This document shows positions 44,480-55,400 of a stretch of 64,000 bases of DNA, piece by piece. Made by a program: the position numbers and the translations under genes. The stretch spans positions 92,588,172 through 92,652,171 of the forward strand of contig CM060180.1 of the NCBI GenBank assembly GCA_030549775.1. Direction: 5' to 3'. How positions within the stretch are numbered: position 1 is the first letter of the stretch; each line of letters begins with the position of its first letter. The notes under the pieces are model-generated. The model worked only from the letters and a program-made list of their open reading frames with translations, was not told the DNA's origin and made no database searches. This DNA comes from Tamarix chinensis. Lineage: Eukaryota; Streptophyta; Magnoliopsida; Caryophyllales; Tamaricaceae.

Positions 44480-45360
44480 CCCAGCTCAATAATCTTTTAC
44501 TTGAAATGTTTAGTGTTTTACTCATGTATTATTCCACACGCAACCCAGACTAGACATGCATGCTCCACTAGACTTCCCATGCTCATCCTTTTATTCTTAG
44601 TTCTCCCGAAAAGCCTTGTCCCATATCTTAAGACCTTTACACAACCTATGACTCTAAGACTTCCTCCCCTTCTTTTCCCACTCACCATAAGAAACCCAAA
44701 CTCTTCTACACATAGTTTAAGGCTCACCCCCTATAACTCTATTTCGACTACTCTTCACCCTCTAGGGTTTCCCTCTAAAACCCTAATCCGGCCTATGTGG
44801 CTTCACTTCCCCTCATCCTACACAACCCATACTATTTTTTGCTTCCAAAACCATCACTCCCCTCCAAACCATACCCAACATCACGACCTCACTACTCATC
44901 TTCCACACATGCCCGCAAAAACTCTAGTTCGCTCCCAAACCCTAGGACTTCTCCTTTCTTTTTTATCATCCCCTCAACACCCCCAAACACCTTTTTCCAC
45001 TTGGCTCACTTCCCCTCCATATGACACCCCTTTCATTCTTATCCTTCACTCTAACCATTACCATTATTTCTCCCTTATTTTCACACTTCTCCCACTTAGG
45101 GTTTCTCCTAAACCCTAGCCAAGTCCCCCATACACCCTTATACCAACCCATGTACTATTTTTCACATATGGAATCCAATCACCCTAACAACTCTTCCTTT
45201 ACCTTACTTAACCCTCAAGTCAACTTTTTCCATGTAAAGGTCATCCCTATGCAATGGCTACCCATCCCATGGAACCCTAAACTCCCTATGTATATTTTAG
45301 TCCATCCTCTTAATTTATTCACATTATTCCTTCTTCTGTCCACCCATAAGTCATGAGATT
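44480..45360. other. C-rich, G-poor stretch of copy D1
   Basis: Holds the longest frame of the window (260 codons, 44336-45118) but no domain, and the opposite strand is open too. The composition is that of the corresponding G-rich part (16500-17150) of copy C, inverted. Treated as LTR sequence. Confidence 0.7.
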
Positions 45361-45654
45361 TTTAGGCCATTATTACTACCCTCTAGTCAACTTACTTTCC
45401 TTATTATTATTTTTCTCTCACAGCCACATCACACTACTTAAAGCCTCATATCATGCATGTCATAAAGGTTAATATTCCATAATCACATTCCAAGTACAAG
45501 TAATAATACTATATTACACATGTCATAAAAACACATACAACTTACCATAGCTCCATGCTTAGCAAGCTACACTACAAGAGCATAATCCATAACACATAAG
45601 GTACACACATATAACCAACACACATAACAAATATTGTACATATTTAGTCCTTAA

Positions 45655-46010
45655 CCGTATCCTTACCTAAAATGACATCGAATTTGGTGCATGCTCCTAT
45701 GCCTCCTTAGGGGTTGGACTTGGCTCAACTATAATAGGGAAATACTAGGGTTAACTTTCCCTTTATTAGTTTCATTATCTCCTACTCTAAATCTAGTATG
45801 AACTATTATTAGTGATAATAGTAATAATAATAGCTTTTATATTAAAAAATAAGGGTATTATCCTTAAAATAATTAACCATGCTATTATTAGCCAAAATAG
45901 GTTTAGGTAGTTATATTAGTCATGGTAGGATATTATTAACAATATTAGTAATAATAATGATAATAACTTTAATAATAAGGATAATAGTAAATTTAGAATA
46001 ATAATTATAC
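45655..46010 (-). repeat. GGTAAGG block and short TTA microsatellite, copy D1
   Basis: CCTTACCTAAAATGACATCG with GCTCCTATGCCTCCTTAGGG at 45655-45720, inverted relative to C and D2, then about 220 bp of AATAATAATGATAA. This microsatellite is four to seven times shorter than in C and D2. Confidence 0.7.
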
Positions 46011-46019
46011 CAAATAATT

Positions 46020-46660
46020 TATACTTAAGGCTAGGAAGGGTTAGGGAACAAGCTGGTGAAGGCGGCAGCTAGGTGGCAGCGATGGCGGTGGAGCACGGCG
46101 GCAACGGTGGCTACGATGGTTGAAGTAGTGGTTTTGGGGAAGGTGGGTCTTTTAGGGATGAAAGATATAGAGTGAGATGGTGATTGTGGGGTGGTAGACT
46201 CTCTAAACTAAGAGGGTTGCAGTGGTGGTGGTGATGGTGGTACAGTAGGGTGGCAACGCAGGTGGTGGTGATTGTGGTGGCCGAGGGTGGTGGAGAAGGA
46301 GGGAGGAGGAAGGAGAGGGAGAAAGGGGAAAGGAAGGGTAGGGAAGGTAGAGGAGGTTCTGCTAGGTTAATTGGGTTGCAAGGGAGGTGGTGATTTTGGC
46401 AAAGGAGGCGGCGAACGATGGCGAGAGGGGCAGCAATAAGGTACAAAGGGCAACCTACTTTGCACGATTGGGGTGGGTTATGTAGCGGCATTTAAGGGTG
46501 GCAAGTGGATTGGTTTCATGAAGGGTAATATAGGGAAGGGAGTGGGTGGTGTTTTGGGAGGTGGTGGTGCATGGCGGCGACTGGGGCGATGTATGAAGTG
46601 GTGGTAGGGAAATGTGTTGGAATTTCTACACAGAGCAAAGGAGGGCAAATAGGGGGGTTA
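46020..46660. repeat. Purine-rich tract, copy D1, part 1
   Basis: GGTGGTGGTGATGGTGG and GGAGGGAGGAGGAAGGAGAG; it continues after D2 at 52134-52690. Confidence 0.75.
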
Positions 46661-47029
46661 GTATGGGGTATTTATAGTGTAATTCCTAAAATTTTTAAAA
46701 GCTTATAATTTAATAAATCACTTTTATTTGGGATAACTTAGCTTTTAAACTTATTTAATTTAATTATTTTGAGGATTTTTCCTTTTAAATTTATTTAATT
46801 TAATTATTTTGTGGATTTTTGAGTATATAAAATTAGATGTGAATATTTAATGAATTAAAATAAATAATTTGTTATTTTATCATACTCATTTTATTTAAAT
46901 AATGTTTCAAACTAGTATTTTTTAAATATTACCTTTTAAACCAATATATTAAAATATATTAAGTTAAATTATTAAAATTTGTTTATCTACCAAAAATACT
47001 ACAAACTATTTCCCATTAGTTATTTTATC

Positions 47030-48130
47030 TATTTCCCCCTATTTTTCCCTTTTTCCCTTTTCCCTTTTCTTTTTTCTCTCCCTCCTTCTCCTTTCTTCTT
47101 TCTTTCCCCATTTTCCCCTGACTGGGCCAGCCACCGACCTATATCACTTTCCCATTCCCCGTCTCATGCGGCCCAAGCCGCGTCGCCCTTCCTCCTTTGC
47201 CTAACCACCCAGCCAGCCTATTCTTCTTTTTTTCCCTTCCCCTGGACTGTCGGTCCACCCTTCCTCTTCTTCTTCCCCAATGCCAACCTACAACCCCGAT
47301 TTTCGTCGGCAGCCACCACCCCAATGCCCGACCATCCTCCCCTGCTCTCCCCGTCATTTTCTTCCCCTTTTTGACCCTGACCAACCCCATCTCTCCCCTC
47401 CTCGCACGCCCCTCCCCTTTCCTTTTTCTCCTCCACCTGAATTAACCTACCATGGCAGGACTGTGTCACCTGCCACCACTAGTAGGTGGTCCGACCACAC
47501 CTGCCCCGCTTATCTTCTTCCCCTTCATCATTTTCCCCCTTAATTAGCCTATAAATACCCCCATTAGCAGCCTGGGTCGAGATTCCTTTTTGTAGCCAAG
47601 AAACTCCAACCGCTCGCCACCGCCCTATCAACTCTTTATTTCGCCGTCATCAACAACCGCCACAACAAACTTCGCCCACCAAAACCTTCCCTGCACCTCC
47701 CTCTACAAAACGGAAGCACCCTCCTCCCTATCTTGCCTTTCATAAGCCGCTCGGGCCTTGCAAAAGTGCCTTCTCGATCAGCCCTCACCAACCCCGCGCC
47801 GCCCCTCGCGCCACCACCCGCCACTAATTCTGCCGCAACCAACGCCTCCTCCACCCCCCAAAACGACCAGGGGACCTTCCCCCACCTTCCCATACCTGCA
47901 TTTCTCCCTACCTCCCTCTCCTTCTACTTCCTCCACCTTCCACCACCTTCACCCACTGCACCAACTACTATGCGCCGCCACTCTCTACTGCACCACCACC
48001 TCCAGTCCACCCCTCTCCACCTGCTACACCTTTTCCCACCTCAAACACCCTCCACTTCCTCTCCTTTAGCCTACATATCCATCTTTCCACCTCTCTTCCT
48101 CCTCCACCACCGCCACTTACCTTAGGTGGT
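47030..48130. repeat. Pyrimidine-rich tract, copy D2
   Basis: CCTTCC/TTTCCC-dominated, with CTGACTGGGCCAGCC (47117-47131). Overlapping frames on both strands (up to 131 codons) are low-complexity. Confidence 0.8.
47549..47557 (+). promoter_or_regulatory. TATA box of copy D2
   Basis: CTATAAATACCCCCATTAGC. The D1 counterpart, CTATAAATACCCC on the minus strand, is where D2 itself landed. Confidence 0.6.
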
Positions 48131-48149
48131 ACTTCAACTTCCCCAACCC

Positions 48150-48564
48150 CTAAACTATTTTCTATAAGTATTAATAATTTTATTTAATATTAATAATATT
48201 ATGCTTAATATTACTATTATTATTATTATTATTAGTGTTGTATTATTATTAATATTACTATTACCATTATTAATATTACTATTACCATTATTAATATTAT
48301 TAGTATGTCTCAACTTTATTACCTAACTTAATTTCAAAAATATTTATAACTATGGCATGTTATTTGAAAAGGGTTACAACTCTAGTACTAATAAAGTGAT
48401 CTTTATTATTCTTAATATTACCACTACCACTATTAGTATTATTATTATTATTTCCTTACTAAATCTAACTTGGCCATTATCACTTTTATTGTTAGTGTAA
48501 ATGTTGGGATTCTTATATTACTATTATTCTTTTCGATTGTTATCCTCTATTATGCTTAACATAA

Positions 48565-48608
<44 letters not shown>

Positions 48609-49563
48609 GTACTACTACTACTACTTAACCTAAATTTATGATTTTCCTAACTAGTAATAATAATATTATCATTAATAATGGCCTACAATTTTACTGTTAT
48701 TATGATTAGGACTTTCCCTCGTTGTTACTATAATTATTATTATTACCATCAATATTATTCCTACTATTTTTACTAATGCTAGCTATGGCCTATTATCATT
48801 ATCTTTACTATTATGGTAAATATTTGAACCCTTATATTACTATTACCATTTTTATTATTATTACTATTAGAATTATTCTTATTTATTATTATTATTATTA
48901 CTACTACTACTACCACTACTACCACTACTACTACTACTACTACTTAACCTAACTTGATTATTAGTATTATTATTGTTATTATTACTATTATTATTACCAT
49001 TATCATTATCATTATTTCCTTACCAATATTGTTAATACTAACTTTTTCCATTATTACTTTTATTTATTAATATAAGTATTTGGACCCTTATATTATTATT
49101 ATCATTTCGATTAATATTACCATTATTATTGTTATTATTATTATACTTAACATTTTTATCATTATTATTATTGCTACTACTACAACTATTTTTATTATTT
49201 TAAACTAAAGTTGGTGTATTATCTTTTTGTTATTAAAGAAGAAGAATAATTAAGCCTTAGTATTTTTACTATTTAATATTCAAATATTGCTAATATTATT
49301 CCTAATGCCTTTGTCACTAACATTATTACTATGGTTTCATTATTAGTTATTACCCTTATTTTTGTTATTATTTTATTACTATTATTGTAATGAAAACAAT
49401 TGAACCCTTATATTATTTATCAAAATATAATTGTTATCATTATTATCTTTAGAAATATTAATACTTTGTTGGTGCTGCAATTATTATATTATTATTTTAA
49501 TCCTATCACTATTGTTAGCCTTAGCCTTAAAAATGCTAGGGTTTCTATCACTATAAGTATTAG

Positions 49564-49626
<63 letters not shown>

Positions 49627-49660
49627 CACTATTTCACTATAATTAGTATTAGTACTATTA
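48150..49660. repeat. TTA microsatellite block, copy D2
   Basis: About 1.5 kb of ATT/TTA triplets with TAC/ACC islands. The longest pure ATT run is about 62 bp at 49565-49626; a second AAT-to-ATT mirror lies at 48566-48610. Confidence 0.9.
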
Positions 49661-49840
49661 TTAAAAGAATAAAGCTATTAGGTTTAATAATATAGGTATA
49701 GTAATAAATATTAACATAAACATATTTTGACTAGTAATATCTAGTAGGCTAAATTGAAGATAAAAACCCTAGTTTTCACATGTAATTCTCCCTTTAATAA
49801 TAATAGCCCTACTCTCAGACTAAAATAAGGAATAATAGTA

Positions 49841-49965
49841 CTTTTGGTAGGAGGGAAGCTAATCCTTAGTATTTTCCCCTTATAGGTGAATCAAGCCAAA
49901 ACCCTAAGGCGTAGGAGTGTACTCCAAGCCCGATGTCATTTTAGGTAAGGATGTAGCTAAGGCCC
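49841..49965 (+). other. Conserved block with splice-donor-like core, copy D2
   Basis: TTTTGGTAGGAGGGAAGCTA ... CCTAAGGCGTAGGAGTG ... GTCATTTTAGGTAAGGATG, matching copy C at 15630-15750. Confidence 0.5.
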
Positions 49966-51059
49966 ATGTGTGTTGTGTGACTTGTATGCCTTGGATGCTT
50001 TATATCATGCCACGTTGTGTATTACATGATTGTCATTAACTTGTCTTATGTGTAGTGCAGCTTGGAGTTGAGGTATGTTTGTATATGTTTCCTTATGACA
50101 TGTGTGTGATATGTATATATGGTGATTATGATGTGATATGTTATGGCCCTCTAGGACATGCATGATAGGACCATTGAAAATATAATATGGAAATGAAAGG
50201 AAAAAAAGAAAGAAAATGGGAAGTGAGTTCAATAAGGAGGGATAATGAGGTTGACCAAAATACCTCAGGATCCAGGAGAGGAAATTAAAGAGGAAGGAAA
50301 GACCCAAAATGAATGAGAGATAGGAACCATGCATGGGAATCTTAAAATTTTCATGGGGACTTTGAGAGTTTGCATGGGGTGGATAAATCTTGCATAGGGA
50401 TGAAAAATAATACGTGGGTTGGTGTAAGGGTGTATAAGGAACCCGATTAAGGTTTTGGGAGGAAGTAGCAATCTGGAACATGTGGGAGTAAAACTGATTA
50501 AGGAAGAGTGGAGTATGGGTTCAGAGGGAGATTTTATTATATAAGAGGTGATTATGGGTGCCGTGGGAGAGAAGGGATATTAGGTGAAAAATAGAGAGGT
50601 TACTTGTGGGAGAAGAAAGGTACTAGGATTTGAAGTGGCCAACTAGGGTTTTCCAGTCACATGTAGAATCGAAAAGTAAGATGATATGAGTTGGGACTGG
50701 ATCTAATGAGATAAGGTATGGGGTGATAAACGAGGTAATGGTAGTGTAAATGAGAGAGAGGGTTGGGCCACATCCGTCTAATTAGGGTTTTCAAGGGAAA
50801 ACCCTAGAGGGTGATAGTAGGTGGAGTTGATGTCATAAGGTGTTGGGCCTAACCCACACCCGTAGGAGTTGGTTTTTCATTAAGTGTAAGTATAAAGGGA
50901 AATGGATGTCGGGGTGTGATAAGGGGCGCAAGAGTCTCAAGATATGGGATAGACCCCCTTGGGAGAATAGAAGTAGAGAGTAGTTGACATGCATGTCAAG
51001 GGTGAAAAGCTTTATCCAATAAGAAACGAATAAGATACTAATCACTTAAAGAGTAAGAT

Positions 51060-51420
51060 TGTTGGGCCGGGCCCAGACCGATCCACAAGCATAATAGTGG
51101 CCAGGTGCCGGGGTACCTTAGAGACCGATCCACCGGCATATAATAGTGGTTAGGTGCATTCTGCCCTATAAGTGACCAATCCACCGGCTATAATAGTGGG
51201 GATCCCAAGCTCAAAAACCAAACATTCAGTTGCCAATGACTCATAGGAAAGCTACTATGTAATTATAGTAAAACACCATGAGAGTCGGGGCCAGACCGAT
51301 CCACCGGCATAATAGTGGCCAAGAGCGTTCTGCCCTAGAGACTGATCCACCGGCAAAAATAGTGGTTAGGTGCGTTCTGCCCAATAAGTGATTGATCCAC
51401 TAGCTATAATAGTGGTGTTC
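51060..51420 (+). repeat. CCACCGG-AATAGTGG array, two blocks of three, copy D2
   Basis: ACCGATCCACCGGCATATAA, TAGTGG, then a tail GCATTCTGCCCTATAAGTGA. Blocks at 51077-51200 and 51290-51413; both final units end in GTGG(GG/TG)T. Confidence 0.85.
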
Positions 51421-51599
51421 TTGCAATCGCATGGATTGATAAAGATTATAATGTGAAACGACTATATTTAACAGAGATCCAAAAGAAAATAAGTCTAATT
51501 AGACCATAACTGGCCTTCATTATCTGTATTACTACATGCGGCTTATGTGATTATGCCATGTATGTTTTGTATGTTTGGCCTTAGCGCATCTGTTAACTT

Positions 51600-51665
51600 A
51601 CTTGGTACGTAGCGTACTGATCACTCGTTTCATAGGTGATGCTCATTCCCACGAGCAGAAGACCC
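51600..51665 (+). other. Palindrome block, copy D2
   Basis: TTGGTACG-TAG-CGTACTGA (51602-51620), ATCACTCGTTTCATAGGTGA and CCCACGAGCAG. Confidence 0.75.
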
Positions 51666-51984
51666 ATTTGAGCTTGTGTAGTTAGGGGATGACGTCTTTG
51701 ATGCCTATGACACTTACGAGGCATCCGGTGGGGCTGAGCATTGAGCCTAAACCTGACTAGGGGATCAAGAGTGACTCGTCGGACTCTGTTTATTTTATTA
51801 TACCATGTATTATTTTATTTTAGTTATGTGGTGTCGTACGATGCTTCATGGTTTTGAAAAACTCTAGTCACTTACTCTTGGGGTTGTAATTCTAAACCAC
51901 ACTCTGATTTCCGTATGACTTGCGTTTTATTAATGCCTTGTGTTTTTATGAATTATGGTTGATGTTAAAATTATTTAGATTTAG

Positions 51985-52128
51985 CACTTAGTACTAGAAT
52001 TATAGGAGTGAATCAATCTGGTACTAAGTGTGGCGGTAATGCCCTTGAGTTCACGATTTTGTCAATTCGCTTTCGTGAAACCCTTTTATTAAACGAAAAT
52101 TTTTAGTAGTAAATTTGGGGGCTTTAAA
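51985..52128 (+). repeat. Terminal stem-loops of copy D2
   Basis: CACTTAGTACTAG with CTGGTACTAAGTG (52018-52030), followed by GTAATGCCCTTGAG... and the terminal TAGTAAATTTGGGGG. Confidence 0.65.
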
Positions 52129-52133
52129 TATAG

Positions 52134-52968
52134 GTTGAGCGTGAAAAGAAAAAGGAGAAATTGGATAAGGGCGTAGGCATGGCAGGAGCTTGTCGGTCAA
52201 TGGTGGCAGGGCGGTACGAGCCTAAGAATGGTAGGGACATAGGTTATAAGTGGGGGAAAATGGTAAGGGAAGGGGAGCACATGAGGGAGGCAGGTGTAGG
52301 GGGTTTGGCTTGAATTTGATAGGAAAGGGACATAGGAAAGAGAAGAGGAGTAGGTTAAGCAGTATGGTGGTAGGGGAAGGACGGTGGCAAGTTGCATGTG
52401 TGACCTAGAGCGTGATGATGGGGGAAGGGGAGGAAGAAGAAAGGAGTTGGGCCAGTCGGTCGGGGGAAAATAAAAGAAAATAGAGGGGGAGAACCAGGTG
52501 GGTGAGGGAGCAAAAAAAGACATGGGCTAGGCCATGTGGGGGAAAGAAGAGGGGAGGGGGAAGTTGGGCTGCACGGGTGAGGCCCAACCTGGGGAAGAAG
52601 AGGAGAAAAAAGAAAAGCAGAAAGGAGGAAAAGAAAAAAGAAAAAGGGAAAAAGGAGAAAGGAAAAATAGGGTAGTTGGGGTGTTTAGAATATTTTTTAT
52701 TTTTAAGTATTTGAAAATAATAAAAATTAGTAAAATAATAATAATTAAATTTCTTTTTATATTAATTTAGAAAATTTTGGGTAAATTTTTCTAAATTCTA
52801 TTTTAATTAGCAAATTATCCTAATCCCCCTAATTAAATTCTTTATTATTTTCCTCATTTCTTGTCTTAATTACTCCCATTATTTCATTAAAATATTATAT
52901 TTAATTAATCTCAAAAATAAATTTCTATTTTATCATAATTTCCTAAATTAGGGTTTTGGGGTATTACA
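52134..52968 (-). mobile_element. Copy D1, right part
   Basis: Purine tract (to about 52690) then an AT-rich lead ending TTTGGGGTATTACA, the 5' end of D1 in its own orientation. Confidence 0.8.
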
Positions 52969-53444
52969 TGCTGCTTCTACTCCATCTAGTGATCCACCCA
53001 TTATTCAATCTTCCTCTATATTATCCAAGATCACTAAGATATCCCCTCATTCTCCCTTCTTCTTTTGCACCATGGATGACTAATAGGGATGGATCAAATC
53101 CTTCAATGGTAAGAAAGTTCTCCTAGGGAAGTGCATTGTTATAGATAGTTACAAAAAGCATTTTAAACTCCCCTTCATGCAATCTCTATTTGTTCTCCAC
53201 CTCCTTCACTCTCTACAATCCTATTTACATAAACTCGGTCTACCTCTTTTACATTAACCTCACTATCTACATTATTGGCTCTCCCTTTACTACACACATT
53301 CTCATATTCCCCATTAGCTTAGATGAAGCCAAGTTGGCTAGAATACTCAGGACCTAGAGAAATATTTGCACTAAAACGACCTTTGGCAAATGGATGTGGA
53401 ATGGAACATAAGACTCTATCTTCACTTACATGAAGCAATGCTAA
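52969..53444 (+). pseudogene. Copia env-like region, part 2
   Basis: Reads on from 43472: TPSSDPPIIQSSSILSKITK, then FNGKKVLLGKCIVIDSYKKH, and in a shifted frame NLTIYIIGSPF...FPISLDEAKLARILRT, tracts that resemble the downstream region of SIRE-like elements in order and spacing. No function is established for this region. Interrupted at 53444 by the Athila/Tat-like element, whose duplication GCTAA is 53440-53444. Confidence 0.5.
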
Positions 53445-55352
53445 TGGTGTCGTCGTAGCTAGCACGTAATTTAAACCCTTTAATTGACAATCGTAATACA
53501 GGTAAATAAGGGTATCGTTCTATACTAGAGATTGAAATGGCTCACCTCTATTTAACTAGCTCAAAATAATAAAAATAAATACCCTAAATTACATAAAATA
53601 AATAAATAAATAAGAAAAAAAACTAATAGCGGTTTTAAAATTAGAAAATAATAAAATAATAAGAGTAATAAATAAAATAAAATAATATAATATAAATAAT
53701 GGATACCAAAAATATGATAAATATGCTAAAAAATTGAAATCAAACATTAGATTAGGTCAAAATATAATAATAATAATTTCTAAGCAATCATTTAATCATG
53801 AGAAAGAGATTGACTAAGTTGTACACCAAAAGTAGGTTTATACACCTTATATTACTTTCATAAATTAATTAATATGACAAAGTGTTTATATTAATCCTAT
53901 TAAATACCAACAGTGTAGTGCATTAAGTATAATTGGAAGAATTTCAATCTAAGTACCCAAACTAGTACACTAAGCATGTCTAGCCATACTTCTCTCATTT
54001 GACCCACACGTATCTAAAAAAATTACTACTTTAATTAGAATTACAAATGTATTAGATGAATTTCTATCTAACCTAGTTATAATTTATACATATAAATTCT
54101 AGTATATTTATATGGCCACCTAATAGGTAAATAATCCTACATATATATAAATAATCCTACTATGAGAAAACCAGAACAATGCATGTACCATGTAAATTAT
54201 ACTTGATAAAATCATATATATAAATGATAGCAATTAAATTAGAATCAAAGAACAATCTCATGAAATAAAGAAAAATAAAATCATATCTCAAACCATAATC
54301 TAAGGTTGTAGTTTATTCCGCGGTAATAAATAATCAACCAAACATTATGATCGAATTAATTACAAAAAAAATTTATCCAAAATATAAATCAAAAATAGAG
54401 AAAGAAATAGCCGAAATTAATTATGGATGAAAGATAAAAAATATATTCAGATGAAAGATTGTTAAATTTCATCTAAAATAAATTTTTCTAGTATACTTTT
54501 CTCTCTTATTTCTTTCGATTGACTTAGCCTTTCCTTCTGTGCCCCTCTTTTTCTTTTTCTTTTTTTCCCTGGCTAACAACACACGTTAGCCCTCCTTTTT
54601 CGTTGTGCATATTACCATCTTTGTTACTTGTGTATGGCAACTATGTTTCTTTTTCTTTCTTTTTTTCTTTTGTCTTTTCAACCCTGCCCTCTAACTGCTC
54701 TCTCTATGCCACAATTATTTTCTCTTTTTTTTCTGTAGCATTCTACTACTTCTTCTCTGCCTCCACTATCCTTCTACTTCCTCCTTTATTCTGTGCCACC
54801 CTCCTCGATCTTATGCAGCAGTTGTTGCTTTATTTTTGTTTATCTTTTCTTTTTCATTTTTTTTCACCACTATCTCCCTTCTTCCATGTCTCTTATTTTG
54901 AGTCCCCCTCTTACCTCTGTCTTTTCTTTCTATTTCTCCCTCTTGTTTTTCATGCCTCATTCGATCTTTTTGCTTGGGTTTATTTTTCCTCAACTACCAT
55001 CCGATTTTTTTTCTCTCCTTCTCCTTTTATGCTCCTCTGTTGTGCCCTTATGCATCTTTCCTTTCTCTTTTGTTTCTATGCCTTTGGGCCTTCAGCCCTT
55101 AGGTCATTGCTCCAAAGGTCTAGTCCCCTTTTTTAAATAAATACCTTACCTAAAAAATAAAATTATAGAAATGAATAAATAATACTATAATCTAAATTTA
55201 TTTAATTTATATCGTTTTAACTCAAATAATAAAATTTATACAATAATAATCACTTAAGCATAAAGTCATAATTATTCACCTATATTACTCAAATGAAATA
55301 CTAAAAACTAAGATTATAAGGATATAAAATATGTAAACATATGAACTTATGA
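53445..55352 (-). repeat. 3' LTR of the Athila/Tat-like element
   Basis: 1908 bp. The open frame of 177 codons at 54603-55136 is a Phe/Leu/Ser-rich translation of the T/C-rich part and recurs, broken, in the other LTR. Confidence 0.85.
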
Positions 55353-55400
55353 ACACCCCCACACTTAGTTTCTTGCTTATCTTCAAGCAAGTTATGGCTC
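55353..55400 (-). promoter_or_regulatory. Polypurine tract of the Athila/Tat-like element
   Basis: On the minus strand AACTAAGTGTGGGGGTGTTC, preceded by CTTGCTTGAAGATAAGCAAG. A G-rich tract of this form before the 3' LTR is characteristic of this group. Confidence 0.8.

Larger units (their letters stand above)
46678..52128 (+). mobile_element. Giant LTR-like unit, copy D2 (5.5 kb), nested in D1
   Basis: Starts TGTAATTCCTAAAATTTTT and ends ...AAATTTGGGGGCTTTAAA, with perfect TATAG duplications (46673-46677, 52129-52133). Removing it restores GGGGTATTTATAGGTTGAG in D1. The order of parts is as in copy C, which it matches in almost every block. No coding domains. Confidence 0.85.
43473..52968 (-). 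mobile_element. Giant LTR-like unit, copy D1 (4.0 kb without D2), inside the copia env-like region
   Basis: Starts TGTAACACCCCCAAAAATTG and ends ...GGGTTTTGGGGTATTACA. Flanks TGTTG and TGCTG (52969-52973): one transition. Minus orientation (stem-loop end at the left). D2 splits it at 46677/52134 within the D1 TATA box. Order from the right: AT-rich lead, purine tract (52690-52134, 46660-46020), short TTA block, GGTAAGG block, C-rich segment, CCAC-unit array, palindrome block. Confidence 0.85.

Noticed and set aside
44336..45118. Longest open frame of the window (260 codons)
   Set aside because: Lies entirely within copy D1, has Pro/Ser/Thr/Leu-rich low-complexity composition, an antisense frame open over much of it, and no domain or conserved start.
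46979..48125. Several overlapping frames of 82-131 codons on both strands
   Set aside because: Low-complexity translations of the D2 pyrimidine tract, without recognisable domains.
50005..50481. 158-codon minus-strand frame
   Set aside because: Within copy D2, with no recognisable domain; the corresponding part of copy C (16500-17150) has no matching frame in length or sequence.
54603..55136. 177-codon frame in a T/C-rich region
   Set aside because: It is inside an LTR of the Athila/Tat-like element, and the equivalent region of the other LTR (60084-60599) is broken differently.
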